From contig NC_077235.1 in NCBI RefSeq assembly GCF_027887165.1, positions 18,545,383-18,609,382 of the forward strand: DNA of 64,000 bases, read 5' to 3'. The notes under the pieces are model-generated. The model saw nothing but the letters and a program-made list of their open reading frames with translations, searched no databases and had not been told where the DNA came from. Both the position numbers and the translations under genes were made by a program. The stretch's first letter is position 1. Every line of letters starts with the position of its first letter. This document shows, piece after piece, positions 12,201 through 24,525 of the stretch. This stretch comes from Monodelphis domestica (Eukaryota; Chordata; Mammalia; Didelphimorphia; Didelphidae).

Positions 12201-13609
12201 TAAGGGACTAGATCACAGAGTCAGTAAATCTGCAGTTCATTAAGAAAAAAAATCTCTTCCTAAGCTATGACTTATTCAAAGATCACAAACTATACTCAAT
12301 TTAAAATATTTTGTACTGCAAAGGAAGATATATATTTTTTATATTCTGGAACTATTAGGGAAAGTAGGTATCAACATTCAGTATGTTAAATTTAAATCTT
12401 TGCTGTTATTACAGTAGAATTCCTCTCAGGGCAAAATATAATTTATGTGAAAGAAAAACTAAATTAAACACTGCTCATTTGTGTTACAGTCTTCAACTAC
12501 AGAAAAAACCTCAACTTGCTTGATACCTTTAATTTGTGGATTTTGTTAGAATGTATGTACCACCTTGTTATCTCTGCTGGCCTTTTCTCCAGCTCTCCAT
12601 CTCAGTTCTATTACCCTCATTCCCTCCCTACTAAACTGAGAGGTGAAAAGGGGACAGGTCAGATCATACTATTAAAACTGACTCTGAAGAATTGGAAGAA
12701 AGCAGGAATTCAAAAATGTTCCCCTTGTTGCTTACATCTTTGAATTCTTCTTTTAAAATTTTATTTAGTCAATTTAGGACATTATGCCTCACATCTTTGA
12801 AATTTGATGAACCAAGGACAGAGATAGATCATGATAGGCTGAAGCCAGGAGGATTTATAAATGGCTGCCTTGGAAGTAAAACTTTAAAGAATGAATTCTT
12901 TGGGGCCATTTGGGGCCATTAGGTAGTCAACAGACTTAGAATTCTCTGTTTCAACATTGTAAGAAATTCAACTTTTGAAGACATAGACATATAAATATAT
13001 CAATGATAGATCAATGTATCGTGCACATACATATATACTTATATGTGTATATACAGGCACACACATCAAATAATTTTATATGCTTATTTGGTGTGTATAT
13101 GAGATGCTGCCTTGTGTTTTTTCTTCTTCATGCTTTTGGCTCTTGTCTTTCCAACTAGGCTTTCCTGGACAATATCTTTTACTCTTTCCTCATGACAACC
13201 TCTAGGAAAGCTCAGGGTACATAGTAGGCACCCCAATCATTGCTGACAGAATTATTAAGTGTTGGTACTAATGGATCTTCATACTACATTAACACCAATT
13301 TAAATATAAAGTGAAAATACTCAACAGAAGACCTAATTAATTCTTACCTGAGCTAATAAAGCAGATTAGCCAGCTTCATATTAGATTATATAAACTAGCT
13401 CTCTCTGATTATTCAAAAAGAGGTAGCAAATGACAAGAAGTGGAAGTAGAAAGCAATCTTTCCTAAATCATCGAACATCCATGAATAGATATTACATGTG
13501 TAGATCTATATACACATGTATATATATACATACATAAGTAGCCAATTCTTTACTATTAATGATACTAGGAAGGAACAGTAGCTCAGACATTCCCAAATGG
13601 TGGTTTGGA
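12201..13609. other. AT-rich sequence, nothing recognised
   Basis: No gene or dispersed repeat was recognised. Two overlapping plus-strand frames at 12,516-12,922 have no recognisable product. A 10-base direct duplication ('tttggggcca' twice) lies near 12,900. Confidence 0.5.
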
Positions 13610-13688
13610 AATATATATATATATATATATATATAAATATATATATATATACATATATATGTATATATATATATTATATACATATATT
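13610..13688. repeat. (AT)n microsatellite
   Basis: About 79 bases of alternating A and T with a few interruptions. It gives rise to an isoleucine/tyrosine-only open frame that is not a gene. Confidence 0.95.
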
Positions 13689-14434
13689 TTTCTTCTAAAG
13701 TATGCTTATACTTGCAATTATATTGAGATTTTGAAAATAACCTTCTAGGAATTCACATTAAACATTCACAACATAAAATTATACTCCAAAGGTCTGATCA
13801 TGCTCCCCCACAATGGGGCAAGACTGTCTCTGCAAAAGAGCAAGCTCACTGCTTCCCTAGAACAGAAGGAATTATCTGCGTTCTGAAGGTCTACTTTCCC
13901 CTGTTAGCTCTTCTCTGGATAGAATGAACAAATTTGCCATCCCATGTCAACAAAATTCTTAATTAATCATGGTAATAATAATTAATAAAACTTCCAAGGC
14001 AAGATTCTTCAAGATGAAGATCTGGGATACTTTTGGAAGAAAATGCATTTGATTTGATATATTTATATAGTAACAAGACTTTATTGATGTTCTTGCTCAA
14101 GACCATGAGTAATTTCAATTTATGAGCACTGCAATCTACTTCCACATTTCCTTTATTCCTTTACCATAAAGCCAAAATACACTCCATCATACTATGAAAT
14201 CAGCACTGTGGTACCCAAACTCCACCAAAGCCACATCATTAAATCCTAAACAATCCAGGGTTCTCCAACAAGTGTTAAATGTAGTGTCAGGTCAACTCTC
14301 AGTAGACAGTTATTGGCTTCAGAACAGACATTTGCAGAATTGATAGTAACAAGGTTCATGGCCTGGAGAGCTGTAATGAGACTGTGTATGAGATTCAACA
14401 AACTATGTGTGTGCACACATAAGTGGAATAGCAA
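13689..14434. other. AT-rich sequence, nothing recognised
   Basis: No gene or repeat was recognised. Short minus-strand frames at 13,963-14,145 and 14,246-14,434 have no recognisable product. Confidence 0.5.
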
Positions 14435-14525
14435 ATGTTAGAGCCAAACAGAACCTGAAAACTCTAGACCAACCCCTTCGTTTTATCCGAGGGGAGACTA
14501 AGACTCAGAGAAGCGTTTTCTTACA
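14435..14525 (-). repeat. MIR-like SINE fragment
   Basis: 'gttagagccaaacagaacct', 'ctctagaccaaccccttcgt' and 'gactaagactcagagaagcg' fit part of a minus-strand MIR-like repeat. It is short and diverged. Confidence 0.4.
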
Positions 14526-14709
14526 AATATAATAATGCCTCATTTCCCAAGCCTCAACAGGGAATGCAGTGCTCCACATGTTAGTAAACCAACTTTCAAG
14601 ATAACTAGAATCTTTTAAAAGCTCTTTTTTGAAAGTGATTGAAAGAATTAGGCTATGAATGATTATGTTGCCAATTTTTAAACAATTAGTATATAGAACT
14701 CAACCAAAA

Positions 14710-14912
14710 TGACTAGCATGGAGTAGTGAATAGAGTGAATATCCTCAAAGCCATGGGTTCAAGTTTTGCTTCTGACACAACCAGTGAATAAGTTACTTAG
14801 CCTAGGTCTTGGGTAGCTAGGTCATTAAGTCGCAGAGACTGTATCTATGTACACTGTTATAGCAAGTTTCCTCACCTAGGAGTTCCAACTGCTAATGAAA
14901 TCACACATCCAT
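14710..14912 (+). repeat. Marsupial tRNA-SINE, 'third type'
   Basis: tRNA-like head ('ccatgggttcaagttttgct'), then 'gtgaataagttacttagcct', a middle resembling 'aagtcgcagagactgtatct', then 'gcaagtttcctcacctagga' and 'aatgaaatcacacatcc'. The same type is present inverted at 11,108-11,275 and 49,660-49,853. It is moderately old. Confidence 0.6.
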
Positions 14913-16149
14913 TTGCTATATTAAGGGATTCTTTTGGCCACTGGATATTAATCCTCTCTATTGTGCCTTTCTGCCTACAAAGTTAAGTTTCCTGTATTTA
15001 TCCATTGAGTGATTTCATAAATCCCATTTTTTTTCTACAAAGAAGCTAAGAGATCATGAGCAATGGGCAAGGGAATAAGAATTCCAATTTTGCCTAACAC
15101 TAAAATTGTAGTGGAACTAAAACCACACAGAAAGAATAAACATGTGGTTTGAGGGGAGGACCTGAACCAAATAGTTTTTTTGGGGACAGAGAAAGAAAGG
15201 CAATTTGCCAATGCAATTTTTACTAATTCATATTCAGTGATAATTTGATTTTATCTATGAGGGAATCATAATCAAAATCATCCAGTTTAGGGAAAACCCT
15301 GATTTCAGGGAGGTAAGACAGATGAAGTATCATAAAAAATGGAGAGATAGATCCTTGTTGCTCTGGTATTTGTTGACAAATAATCAACTCTTCATGGATC
15401 AATGAGAAGACTAGACTAAAAGCTCCTAATTTTCATTTAGAAAAATGACATGACCTTTGAAGGTGCTTTTACTGAACAAAAATGTTTGCCACTCCATGCC
15501 AACAATCTATTAAAAGCCAAAAGTGTTAGACATTTTTAGCAGGGAAGCAAACACCTTTAAAATAAAAAGTGAAAATATTTTGTTTTCATTGAATATATGA
15601 AGCATGGCTTTCATTGACTTGTTCTTCCAGGGACATTTCAATAAGCGCTAAGTATCCACTGGAAACTATTTTGTGGTTCTAGTTCACAGAATCATGTTAG
15701 AAACAAGACAGGATATGACAAGATCATTGGAAATTCAAACTCTTGGATCTAGGAGAGGTCCATTTTGTACCAAATTCCCTCATATAGAAGGTGCCATTCT
15801 AATGAAATTCCATTTAACTGTTAAAGTCGCAAATAACAATAAAGAATACTTAAGTAGAAGAAATTTGGTTTTAAATGATAATTATATTATAAAAAATTAA
15901 AGTTTGCCTGAGTAAAACTGGTTTTTAAGCAAGCTATCCATTTGGTACTACTAAATTCACCACTGAAGGGGTCTTATTTACAGATTATATTAATAGTTGT
16001 AATAGGCTTTTGTAGTATCCCAGAGGACAATGATTGAAGAAATTTGAAAGAAGGCTTGAGCTGATGTACATCTGGATATAACATTTACATATATCTTTGT
16101 ACCTTTGGGGTATGCATGTGCATGTGCGTGTGTGTGTTCCTAGTATGGA
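14913..16149. other. AT-rich sequence, nothing recognised
   Basis: No gene or repeat was recognised. A 75-codon plus-strand frame at 15,673-15,900 has no recognised domain. Confidence 0.5.
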
Positions 16150-16345
16150 CAAGACTGGAAGTATGATATTATGGGAAAAATCCAACAACTAGGAGTCAGG
16201 AGACCTACGGTCTACTTTACTGTCTGCCATTTAATAGTCATGTGTCTTTGGGCAAGGCATTTTCTTCTCTGAGGCCTCAGTAAAATGAGACAGTGAGCTC
16301 TAAAGTTCCACTTAGCTCCAACATTTCCTAATACTATGACTAGTG
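16150..16345 (+). repeat. MIR-like SINE fragment
   Basis: Ordered motifs 'ctaggagtcaggagacctac', 'catgtgtctttgggcaaggc', 'tctctgaggcctcagtaaaa' and 'tctaaagttccacttagctc' fit a forward MIR3-like SINE. Confidence 0.55.
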
Positions 16346-17344
16346 AAAAGATAAAGTTTACAAATGTAGGAAAGTTAGTCAGTCTTGGCTCACTTCCTGT
16401 TAGGCCCATGGCATAAACAAGACTTTTTTTATTCTCATTGATTTTTAATACCAATTAGAAAATTGATGCTAACATAACAACAAATCACAGAAATTGGCTA
16501 TTTAATGAGTCGTTTAAAAAGCATTTATCATTTAAACAATAAGTGAACCTGATGCAAATATGGTTCGCAACTCGAGCTCTATGAATAACTTTATGAATAT
16601 CTATTAAAACAGACAAGTCACTAAGTGAATTGGTCCCTCAGCTGAAACACATTCTATTTCACGAGCTATTTTGTATTATTCTGCCATTTTTACTCCCAGG
16701 GGAAGCGGGGATAGATATAACATTTTGGAAAACAATTGGCTTCAACCTAGCTCTGAAACAGCTGAACACAGTTTCCAGGTATAAAGAAAACAGTGTATGT
16801 ATTTACATCTCGTTGAACTGACCAACCAGACAAGTACCACTAATGTCTGTTCTTAGAAAACCATAGTGGCAAAAGATCTTTTATAAAATACTGGAGAAAA
16901 CTATGTAACCAAAAAAATGTCAAGATGTGATTTGATTCAGATACATTGCAGAGTATCATTTTTCCATGGAGTTTTCATAGAATTCTTGTTTACAATGATC
17001 TATTAAGAAAAATCAACCAAAAGGTCCAACTGTATTCAGCTGAATCTGAGTGAGTAATCCCTGAATTGCTTGGTGAAGAAACAAGTAGTCTTTCACTGTC
17101 ATATTTTTATTTATTTATCAAAAAAAGAGATTTCTCTAGAAATGGCATTTTGTGTATGCAACTAACTTACTCACTCTTGTGGTTTTTAAAATTTATAATG
17201 TAATTTCTAACCTCGAAACCTAGGAAATATCATTACCTTTCTTCTTTTCTAATTCAAATCAGTGTAGACATTCTAAGAAAAATTATCTGCAAGCAAAGAG
17301 CTGAGCCTTCAGTTGTGTTATTTACAGTCAGATAACAGGCTCAA
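16346..17344. other. AT-rich sequence, nothing recognised
   Basis: No gene or repeat was recognised. Confidence 0.5.
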
Positions 17345-17500
17345 GATCAAGCTCTGTTGTTTGCCTGTTTGTGCCCTTAAATAGATCACTTACCCTTTTG
17401 AAGGTTAGATTCTTCATAAATACAATCAGCATAATACTTGCACTAACTATCTCACAGAGTCACGATGAAGAAACACCTTTGTATACCTAAAAGCAACACG
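17345..17500 (+). repeat. CORE-SINE/MIR-like fragment
   Basis: 'cttaaatagatcacttaccc', 'gattcttcataaatacaatc' and 'ctatctcacagagtcacgat' follow the order of a forward CORE-SINE middle. It is strongly diverged. Confidence 0.35.
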
Positions 17501-17641
17501 TAATTATTTTTTAAAATGCCATATAATCAGGGCAAGGCTAATTGTGGCCCTAACAAAAATTTTCAAAATATATTTGAAGGATACTATTTACATTCTCTTT
17601 TTCTGGTTTACCTCTGCAAAATATTTATGCTTTTAAGTGAA

Positions 17642-17665
17642 CTAATTATCTCATGAGATTAATTA
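17642..17665. repeat. Imperfect palindrome with TAATTA-type half sites
   Basis: 'ctaattatctcat' faces 'atgagattaattag', matching as an inverted repeat except for one A present only in the right arm. The arms contain TAATTA-like cores bound by many homeodomain proteins. No gene lies beside it, so a regulatory role is only a guess. Confidence 0.5.
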
Positions 17666-18993
17666 GAGGGCCTAAACGAGATTTGCTGCCTCTTTTTTTT
17701 TAAATACTCTTGACAATCCATTTCTTCCAGGGGAAAATAAAGTATGATTCCCTAGTAGATCAAAATGTTAATCCCATATATGCTATTACAAAATATTTTT
17801 GCAATAAAAACCTAATCTTTAGTTCTTTTTAAAAAAAAAAAACCTTACCTTCTCAGTTTTGGTTTTTGTCTGTGTTTTCTCCCAACTTGTATGTGTTCCT
17901 TTCAATCTGTATCACTGAAAGGAATATTCCCATCAATGAGATCACGGACCCATTTGGAATAGTTCTCATTACAGAACTTGCTACTAAAAATGACCCTCTA
18001 CTTCCAAGATCTCCCATATTGTGATGGGTACCCTCTCAGTGAATGCCTTCATATTTATTTGACAGATATCATAAATGTATTTTAATTGTGGTAACCCACA
18101 AAAAAACTTGCAATGAGAAGACTCGACTTAATTCGAACATCCTCCCCATCATTTTCAGAGTTCCCAAACAATTTCAAAGCATTCATCCATCAGAATCTTT
18201 TCTCAGGAGTTCATCATTTGAATTTCCCTCAAAGATCAAGTTAGTTGCTTAGAATTAAACGGTGAGGTGACTAAAACCAAATTAATAGTACTTTGCAGTA
18301 TATTTTTCATGCTCCTGAATGAATGAGATGGAGTAAGCTGTTGATCCAAAGAGCTCATCTCAACTTGGAGGCTAACTCAAATTTGGGACTTTAATCTCTC
18401 TCTAATTGGAGGGCTAACGTATGTCCTTCAATGGAGGCAATGTAGAACATATATGGGAGTTCAATAAACTTTTACTCTACTGTAGACGAAGAGACATTGC
18501 AAAGTCCATTTTTAGCACTTCTACAATACTTGGCATTCACTGTGCCATGTAACAATACTCAGAGGAGCCGTCTGTTTCTTTATAAATCAAGGATGTCCAT
18601 ATGCCATTGTTTTCTGGGAAATTTTGCTAACATTTTCATCTATTTTCAATAATGTCCTTAAGTGCTTTGTTAAAATCTAGAGAGTTGTGCCTGTTTATTT
18701 CACCTTGTAGCTAAAGTACCTTTTCTTCCACCAAATTAAAAAAACCCAACACACCTCTTATGCAAATGCACATCAGGGATGAATCAAAAGAAAAGATTAA
18801 TAAGCTGAAAATTATCACACTGTAGAAGTGGACTCAAACATATACCCAGATCCTTTTGTGAGTCGTAATATCAATATTTCTAAGGTTTTTTTTTTCTGTG
18901 TGGGCACCTGGGATTCTACTATTGCCACTACCAGTTTTGCAGGGTCATGAGATAAATCTGCTTTTAGAAATTGCTATGAATATTTAATGTTAG
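17666..18993. other. AT-rich sequence, nothing recognised
   Basis: No gene or repeat was recognised. A 69-codon plus-strand frame at 18,043-18,252 has no recognised product. Confidence 0.5.
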
Positions 18994-19450
18994 AGACGCA
19001 GCTTGGCCAAGCAGATAAAGAATACTAAACTTGGAGCTAGGAAGACAGGAGTTCAAAAGTCCCTTCTCTGACACATACTTGTATGTGACCCTGTGTGACC
19101 CTAGGCAAGTCCCTTGAACTCTCAGTCTTCTATAGGGGCCAGTGGTGTCAAATTGAAATAGAAGGGGGAAGGCAGCAATCCACACGTGAGGATCCCAGTG
19201 GCACAAATTAACTTTGTTTTAAGATGTAATATTGCCTGTGTTTTATTGTATTTTTATTTACTTTGTTTAAATATCTCCCAATTACATTTTAATGGTTGAG
19301 GCAGCACCCAAGAGGGTTCTATTTAACACCTCTGCTCTAGGCAACTCAAGGAAACTAGAGGTTTCAAAGAAGGTCTGAGCCAGTGTTAGTAAGAGGGAGT
19401 TTCCTCATGGAGGAGTTGCCTCTCAGGAAATAAGAAGTGGTCCCTCAATG
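18994..19450 (+). repeat. Marsupial tRNA-SINE 'third type' split by a DNA transposon
   Basis: The left part (18,994-19,139) has the tRNA-like head and 'gtgaccctaggcaagtccct'. The right part (19,335-about 19,450) continues with 'ctctaggcaactcaaggaaa' and 'agagggagtttcctcatgga'. The two parts join into one SINE of the type seen at 14,710-14,912 if the segment between them is left out, so that segment is a later insertion. Confidence 0.6.
19140..19334. mobile_element. Non-autonomous hAT-like DNA transposon inside a SINE
   Basis: The ends 'cagtggtgtcaaattgaaat' and (reversed) 'cagaggtgttaaatag' form imperfect terminal inverted repeats. Flanks 'ctataggg' and 'ctctaggc' resemble a diverged 8-bp target duplication. 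The element is about 195 bp and carries no open frame, so it would have needed transposase from elsewhere. The exact left boundary is uncertain by two bases. Confidence 0.5.
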
Positions 19451-19534
19451 AATGAATGAATGGGTTCAGCCCCTCTCCTCTGTGAACGCTTAATTTGGTT
19501 CTGAGTTTTATTGAACTGAAATATAGCTTGTGAC

Positions 19535-19625
19535 TCACTTTTTATTATTTTATATTAAAATATTTTATTATTTTATTTTTATATTTAAAATATTTTATTA
19601 TTAATTTATTATTTTATATTAAATA
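19535..19625. repeat. TTTTATTA-rich low-complexity stretch
   Basis: Imperfect repeats of 'ttattattttatattaaaat' fill about 90 bases. Just upstream, 'aatgaatgaatgaatg' (about 19,447-19,462) is a short tetranucleotide repeat. Confidence 0.8.
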
Positions 19626-20221
19626 CAGTTTTGTGACTCAGATTACTTTTTAGAGAGAATATCAAGGGTTTGGGGGTATTTCTTCTTTCTAACATCCTTT
19701 TTCAAGTTTTCCTTTGGCAACCAAATGTTTATTGTTATACATACATATTCATGTAGACTGTGAAATCATTTCAGCCTTGCATTATTAACCGATAAAATGA
19801 AAAATAATGAAATTCAAGGCAATATTGGCAAATACCCAAGTTCATTAGCACTTACAAAAATCTCTTTAATCCAACTGCCCTTTTAGTTCATCGGGATTCT
19901 AAAGAGGCTACAAAACAAGTTCTGTTCTTTCCCACTTACAAAGACTTACAGTTAACTTACATTATTTGATTAGAAGGTAGTGGTTCCTAAGTTCAATCAA
20001 GGCATGAAACCTGGTCTTTGAAGTGACAGCTCTTTAGACATTTAAGCAACCCTAAGCGAATCACATTGTGCCTCCTACCAAATTAATTCAAAATATTTCA
20101 ACTATTTCAGGGGCCGCTTTCAAGGTATTTTTTAAATTGGCAAGAGACAGAGGGACTGGACTTGTGATTCCAGTGCCATAGGGAAATCCTGGGTTAAGAA
20201 AATCCTTCCACTGCACCCTCT
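19626..20221. other. AT-rich sequence, nothing recognised
   Basis: No gene or repeat was recognised. Confidence 0.5.
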
Positions 20222-20330
20222 TTGCAAATTATAGTCTTAGAGGCCCGAGATGTTCAGTAAAGGTCCCAGTATCACTCAGCCAGTATATGGAAGTGATCTG
20301 GCTTGAACCCCGATATTCTAACTCTAAGGG
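20222..20330 (-). repeat. Marsupial tRNA-SINE 'third type' fragment
   Basis: 'aattatagtcttagaggccc', 'cccagtatcactcagccagt' and 'ggcttgaaccccgatattct' follow the reverse-complement order of the third SINE type. It is diverged. Confidence 0.4.
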
Positions 20331-22438
20331 TAACTCAGAGTTGACAATACTTTTTTCAAGTTTGTGATAGCTATGAAAGATACATAAACTATTCTATTTG
20401 GCAAGATAAATGGTACCTAAGTGAAGGAGACTATATCGCAGAGAATGATTTATTTCATACTCTGTTATTCCACTAAGTAACAAAGATAAAAATTCAGTAG
20501 AAATGAAGCTATTCTGTACTCTAATACTTATGTTTGCCATTCTGAATTTAGCTTCTTTGTCATAGAGAAATCCCTATCAAGAATCTTTTTTGATGTTCTA
20601 GGAAATATCAAACACTAATAGGAAGGTTGAAAAATTACTCTTGAATCTGGTTCAAAGCAGTTTGTCTAGCTATGTTTTTACCCACAAAATTTAATCCTTT
20701 TTTTCAGTGTCAATTTTATAGTTACAAATATAAATATAAAAATTATCAGGTGTTTAAAATTCATTGTCATTCAAGGATGCCAAAATCAAAAGAAAAAAAA
20801 ACCCAACAATAGACTGCCCATAACAAACCTTTGGTTAGAGCATCCATCATTACCAACTAACTGCCTAATACTGCTACTTTCTGTCTACCCAATCCTCATT
20901 TAATTTGGCACATTGTTTAGATGAAGAAATGACTCCGATACCATTTAGTTTATACCTAGTCATTGATCTTAATGGACAACCAGCTTCTATGGCATAACAA
21001 AACAAAACAAAAACCCTGGTCTTTAAAAACCATCTCGTAGCTCTAATTGGGGCCAAGATTTAAATATTTGTATCAATTAATTCTATATATCAGGTTATTA
21101 AAGTCTCATTTCAAGACATATTTTGAACTTGCCCGCTGTGTTTTTGTTTTACTTGATTATGCACATTTGTTACAAGGGGTTTGTTTTGTTTTATTTTAAA
21201 TGGAGGAGGGAGAAGATTTTTGTTAATTGAAAATAGATTTGTTAATTTTTTTAAAAATTAAATATTTTTTGAAAACTCCTTCTTGGAAGCTGTGCAAAAG
21301 TTGTTGTAGATAAATAATATTTGCCAACAAAATGACTAACTTCAAAAGGGAATAGTAATGTTTTGTTATGGCCTTTAAACAATGTGCTATACTATTATTT
21401 TGATTGAAGGGTTAAAACAAAGATTGAAATTTAAATATTAGGCTTGATTATCAAAATCTTTAAAATGAACTTAAGGGACTGAAAATAGATTTTTCTAAAT
21501 TGGAAAAGATTAAATTTCAAAAGAAAACAAACCTAAATGAACAACTTGAAATTATTTGTGAAATAGCTAAATTAGGAGTGGAGGTAGAAACATCTTATAT
21601 GCTACTTCCCTATGCCCTGAATATGAATTTGTACAAATCCTTTTTATGGCATTTAGTACATTATCTCATTAGCAGTGGTGGTTATTAGCTATGTTTTAAT
21701 GGTTCTTATTCTTTCTAATTTGCTTTCCTTCCCTCGCAACTGTCCAATCATTACATTTTAAGTAAAGACCTTCAAAGTCTTTGTTTGACCAGCTGTCCAT
21801 GAAATTCTACAGCATACAGAAGCATGACTGCCCAGGTTTTCCTTAAACGCTCTGTTTTGTACTCATTCATTTTATTTGACTAGCCAACAAAAATTATTAA
21901 TGCCGTTATCTTATGTTTAAGCAAAAAAAGACTTCCTCCTGCTAATTAAAAGCATCTGGCAGTACTGTAAGATTGTGAAGATTTCTGATATTTGCTTAGC
22001 ATCATCCCCTTCTTATAACCTCGGAGAATTAATATGTAATGCTAAACTGAGAACTATGAATACAACTGGAAAAATCTTCTCATGAGAAGGAATTGGTAGC
22101 AACTACCTTGAAAGCAAACCTTTATTCCAGGACTGACTCCCTACATGCCATACGTTAGCTTTTCTCAAAATTGAAATCATTTATATTCACTACCTCTACC
22201 ACTATACGTGGCCATCAAATAAGTAAGAAATCAAGCCATTCCCCCCATATAAATGAGGTTTTTAAAATACAGTGATGGGAGGAGAAAGCCATGAGATGCC
22301 TATCACTTAACAGCTCTGGACCACATCTTCCTTTTGGCTTCCCCTCTATCGTGTTTCCCATCATTCCTTATTCCCCTCCACTAGATCTAAGTAAAACAAA
22401 TCCACTCAAGATTAGATAAGGAAGTAGAAAAATGCATT
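20331..22438. other. AT-rich sequence, nothing firmly recognised
   Basis: No gene was recognised. The part at about 21,860-22,000 has intact-looking 'gctaattaaaagcatctggc' and neighbouring ATTA cores without any repeat signature. It could be a conserved noncoding element, but there is no alignment to test this. Confidence 0.4.
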
Positions 22439-22439
22439 G

Positions 22440-22492
22440 TAAACACAGTGCCTAGCACACACTAAGAGCTAAATAAATGTTTTCTCTAATCA
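22440..22492 (+). repeat. L2-like LINE 3' end fragment
   Basis: 'acagtgcctagcacacacta' followed by 'gagctaaataaatgttttct' matches the typical last 50 bases of L2-like elements (cacagtgcctggcacatagtagg...aataaatg). Confidence 0.5.
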
Positions 22493-22638
22493 AATCTGAA
22501 AGACTACCCTTTGTTTCCTATTCCTCGTCACATTATTATGGTATTAAATAAGAGATATATTAACTACAATAAGTATTAGAAAAGCCACTTTCAAAAATCC
22601 AAGAATAGATATTTTATTCCTTTAAAAAGTTACTCAAT

Positions 22639-22836
22639 GGGGCAGCTGGGTATCTCAGTGAATGGAGAGTCAGGCCTAGACACGGGAGGTCCTAGGTTCA
22701 AATGTGGCCTCAGCCACTTCCCAGCTGTGTGACCCTGGGCAAGTCACTTGACCCCCATTGCTTAGCCCTTACCACTCTTCTGCCTTGGAGCCAATACCCA
22801 GTATTGATTCCAAGACGGAAGGTCAGGGTTAAAAAA
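22639..22836 (+). repeat. SINE1-type marsupial tRNA-SINE, full length
   Basis: Full-length copy from 'ggggcagctgggtatctcag' to 'gacggaaggtcagggtt' with a short A-run. The 11-base direct repeat 'aaaaagttact' lies at 22,624-22,634 and 22,832-22,842 and is the target-site duplication. Few changes from the copies at 56,546 and 3,780 suggest a fairly young insertion. Confidence 0.9.
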
Positions 22837-22842
22837 GTTACT

Positions 22843-23458
22843 TAAGGAGACCTAGAGATAGGAGAATGATCTGGGTAGTGTCCCCTAAGGGCAGTGCCAG
22901 CTTACACTATCAGAAAACTAGATTTTAAAGAAATAAGCAGATTGTTTCAAGTTGCAAATAAAAACACCTCAACCTAGTTCCTTTACCTTCTGCATTGCTA
23001 ACCTTTATGCCATCTCCTCTACTGATATGTGATATTTACCCCATTTTCTTAACTGAATTAGAACTTAAATTTTAAAATGGCTGACATTTAACTACAGGGG
23101 AGAAAATCCTCCAGTTATTAACCACTTTTCATTTCAAAGAACAAGCCCGACCAGCATTGCTCTGGGTGAGGCTAATTTCAAACTATTCCATGATGGTCTT
23201 TAGTGCTGACCATGCCTATATACCAGTTCAGAAACATTTGAAGGAAAGAATGAACAGAGATCATGTAGTTCTATCATTTCAGATATCCTTCCAGATCCTA
23301 AAACAATCAGGGTAAAATGATATAAGACCGTCTCAACTACATGCTCCCTCTGCCATTCTCTGATTGCTTCAAGTACGAGCCTTTGCTCAACCAAACCGCT
23401 AACCTCTAAAGGCAATTTCCCAGTCAAGCTTTATATCACTTTGTCAAATGTCATATAA
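22843..23458. other. Unassigned sequence
   Basis: No gene or repeat was recognised. A 75-codon minus-strand frame at 23,200-23,427 has a mixed-composition translation but no recognisable domain. Confidence 0.45.
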
Positions 23459-23459
23459 A

Positions 23460-23545
23460 TCTAATATCTCACGGAGTACCTAGTACAGTGTTAGGCACGT
23501 AGTAGGTTTTCCATAGCTCTACTAATGTTTACTGAACTGATGCCA
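23460..23545 (+). repeat. L2-like LINE 3' end fragment
   Basis: 'ctagtacagtgttaggcacg', 'tagtaggttttccatagctc' and 'actaatgtttactgaactga' follow the order of an L2 3' terminus. Confidence 0.5.
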
Positions 23546-23594
23546 CTACATAATGCAAGATTAAGATAATACGAGTATGTTCTGTATGAATGCT

Positions 23595-23990
23595 ACCTGT
23601 TACACATGGAAGATTAGAGCTGAAAGGGGTCTTGGGAAATCATCAAGACCAGAGATTCTCAAAGTGTAGTTCAGAGTCCCCTGTAATCCCAAAGATCTTT
23701 TTAGGGGATCCATGAAATCGAATCTATTTTCATGAGAATACTGAAACATTTTAATACCTAGTATGCCAAATATCAATAGATATAACCCACATAAACAAAA
23801 GATCTTGGAGGGGGGCTCAACAATCTTTAAGGATGTAAATGGGTCATGAGACCAACAAGTATGAGTATCACTGATCTGATCTAGACCAATCTCCTCTTCT
23901 ATCTCATTTTACAGTGAAGGAAACTGAGGCCCAGAGACAGGCAGTGACTTGCCTGAGGTCACTTTCTAGTTCTGCTTATTAGAGTTAAGA
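23595..23990 (-). repeat. MIR-like SINE split by a DNA transposon
   Basis: The left part (to 23,649) reads 'agagctgaaaggggtcttgg' and 'gaaatcatcaagac'. The right part (from 23,879) continues 'atctagaccaatctcctctt', 'ttttacagtgaaggaaactg', 'aggcccagagacaggcagtg' and 'cttgcctgaggtcactttct'. Together these follow a minus-strand MIR-type repeat, so the segment between was inserted later. Confidence 0.6.
23650..23873. mobile_element. Non-autonomous hAT-like DNA transposon
   Basis: The left end 'cagagattctcaaagtgtag' and the reversed right end 'cagtgatactcatacttgtt' form imperfect terminal inverted repeats. Flanking 'atcaagac' (23,642-23,649) and 'atctagac' (23,879-23,886) differ by one base, a plausible 8-bp hAT target duplication, although five extra bases lie between the right end and the right copy. 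There is no coding capacity. Confidence 0.55.
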
Positions 23991-24449
23991 ATGTAATATG
24001 TTTCTAAATTATTACTTTGTTCGTATATGAATACAGATAGACCTTATCTAAAAGCTAACAACTGCTTGATTGGCAAGGTTGACGTTATCGTCATAGCATA
24101 GCCATACTTCAGATAAACAAAAGTTAGCTTATTCCTAAAAGTAAATGAATTAAACAAAAGAAATTTCATAATGTACTCATCTCCACTGATTTGGGGTGCA
24201 TCCTTTTTAAACTTTGCATTTTTAGGAAAAAGACAAAAGACAATTTTTAAGATTATAAATTGCTCAACAGTTGGCAATCTGCATTGATAGAGGATGTTTC
24301 CCTATGTCGATGAAATTTCAGATTCAGGCTAAAAACATATTCCCTATCATTTGAGTGAATGTTATTTGTGTAATTAAATATATAATTTCCTATTTATATA
24401 AATTCATAAATTCAAAAATAATTATTAATGAAAATTACTTTTTATTCTT
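23991..24449. other. AT-rich sequence, nothing recognised
   Basis: No gene or repeat was recognised. The 77-codon minus-strand frame at 24,044-24,277 has no known product. Confidence 0.5.
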
Positions 24450-24525
24450 ATCTTCCTATCCTCTTCTCCCAGCACAGTGCAAGGCACACTGAAGGTGGTT
24501 AATAAATGCTTACTGAATAAGTGAT
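24450..24525 (+). repeat. L2-like LINE 3' end fragment
   Basis: 'ctcccagcacagtgcaaggc' followed by 'ttaataaatgcttactgaat' is a typical L2 3' end. Confidence 0.55.

Noticed and set aside
23200-23427. 75-codon minus-strand frame with protein-like composition
   Set aside because: No recognised domain, no splice sites of note, and of a length expected by chance.
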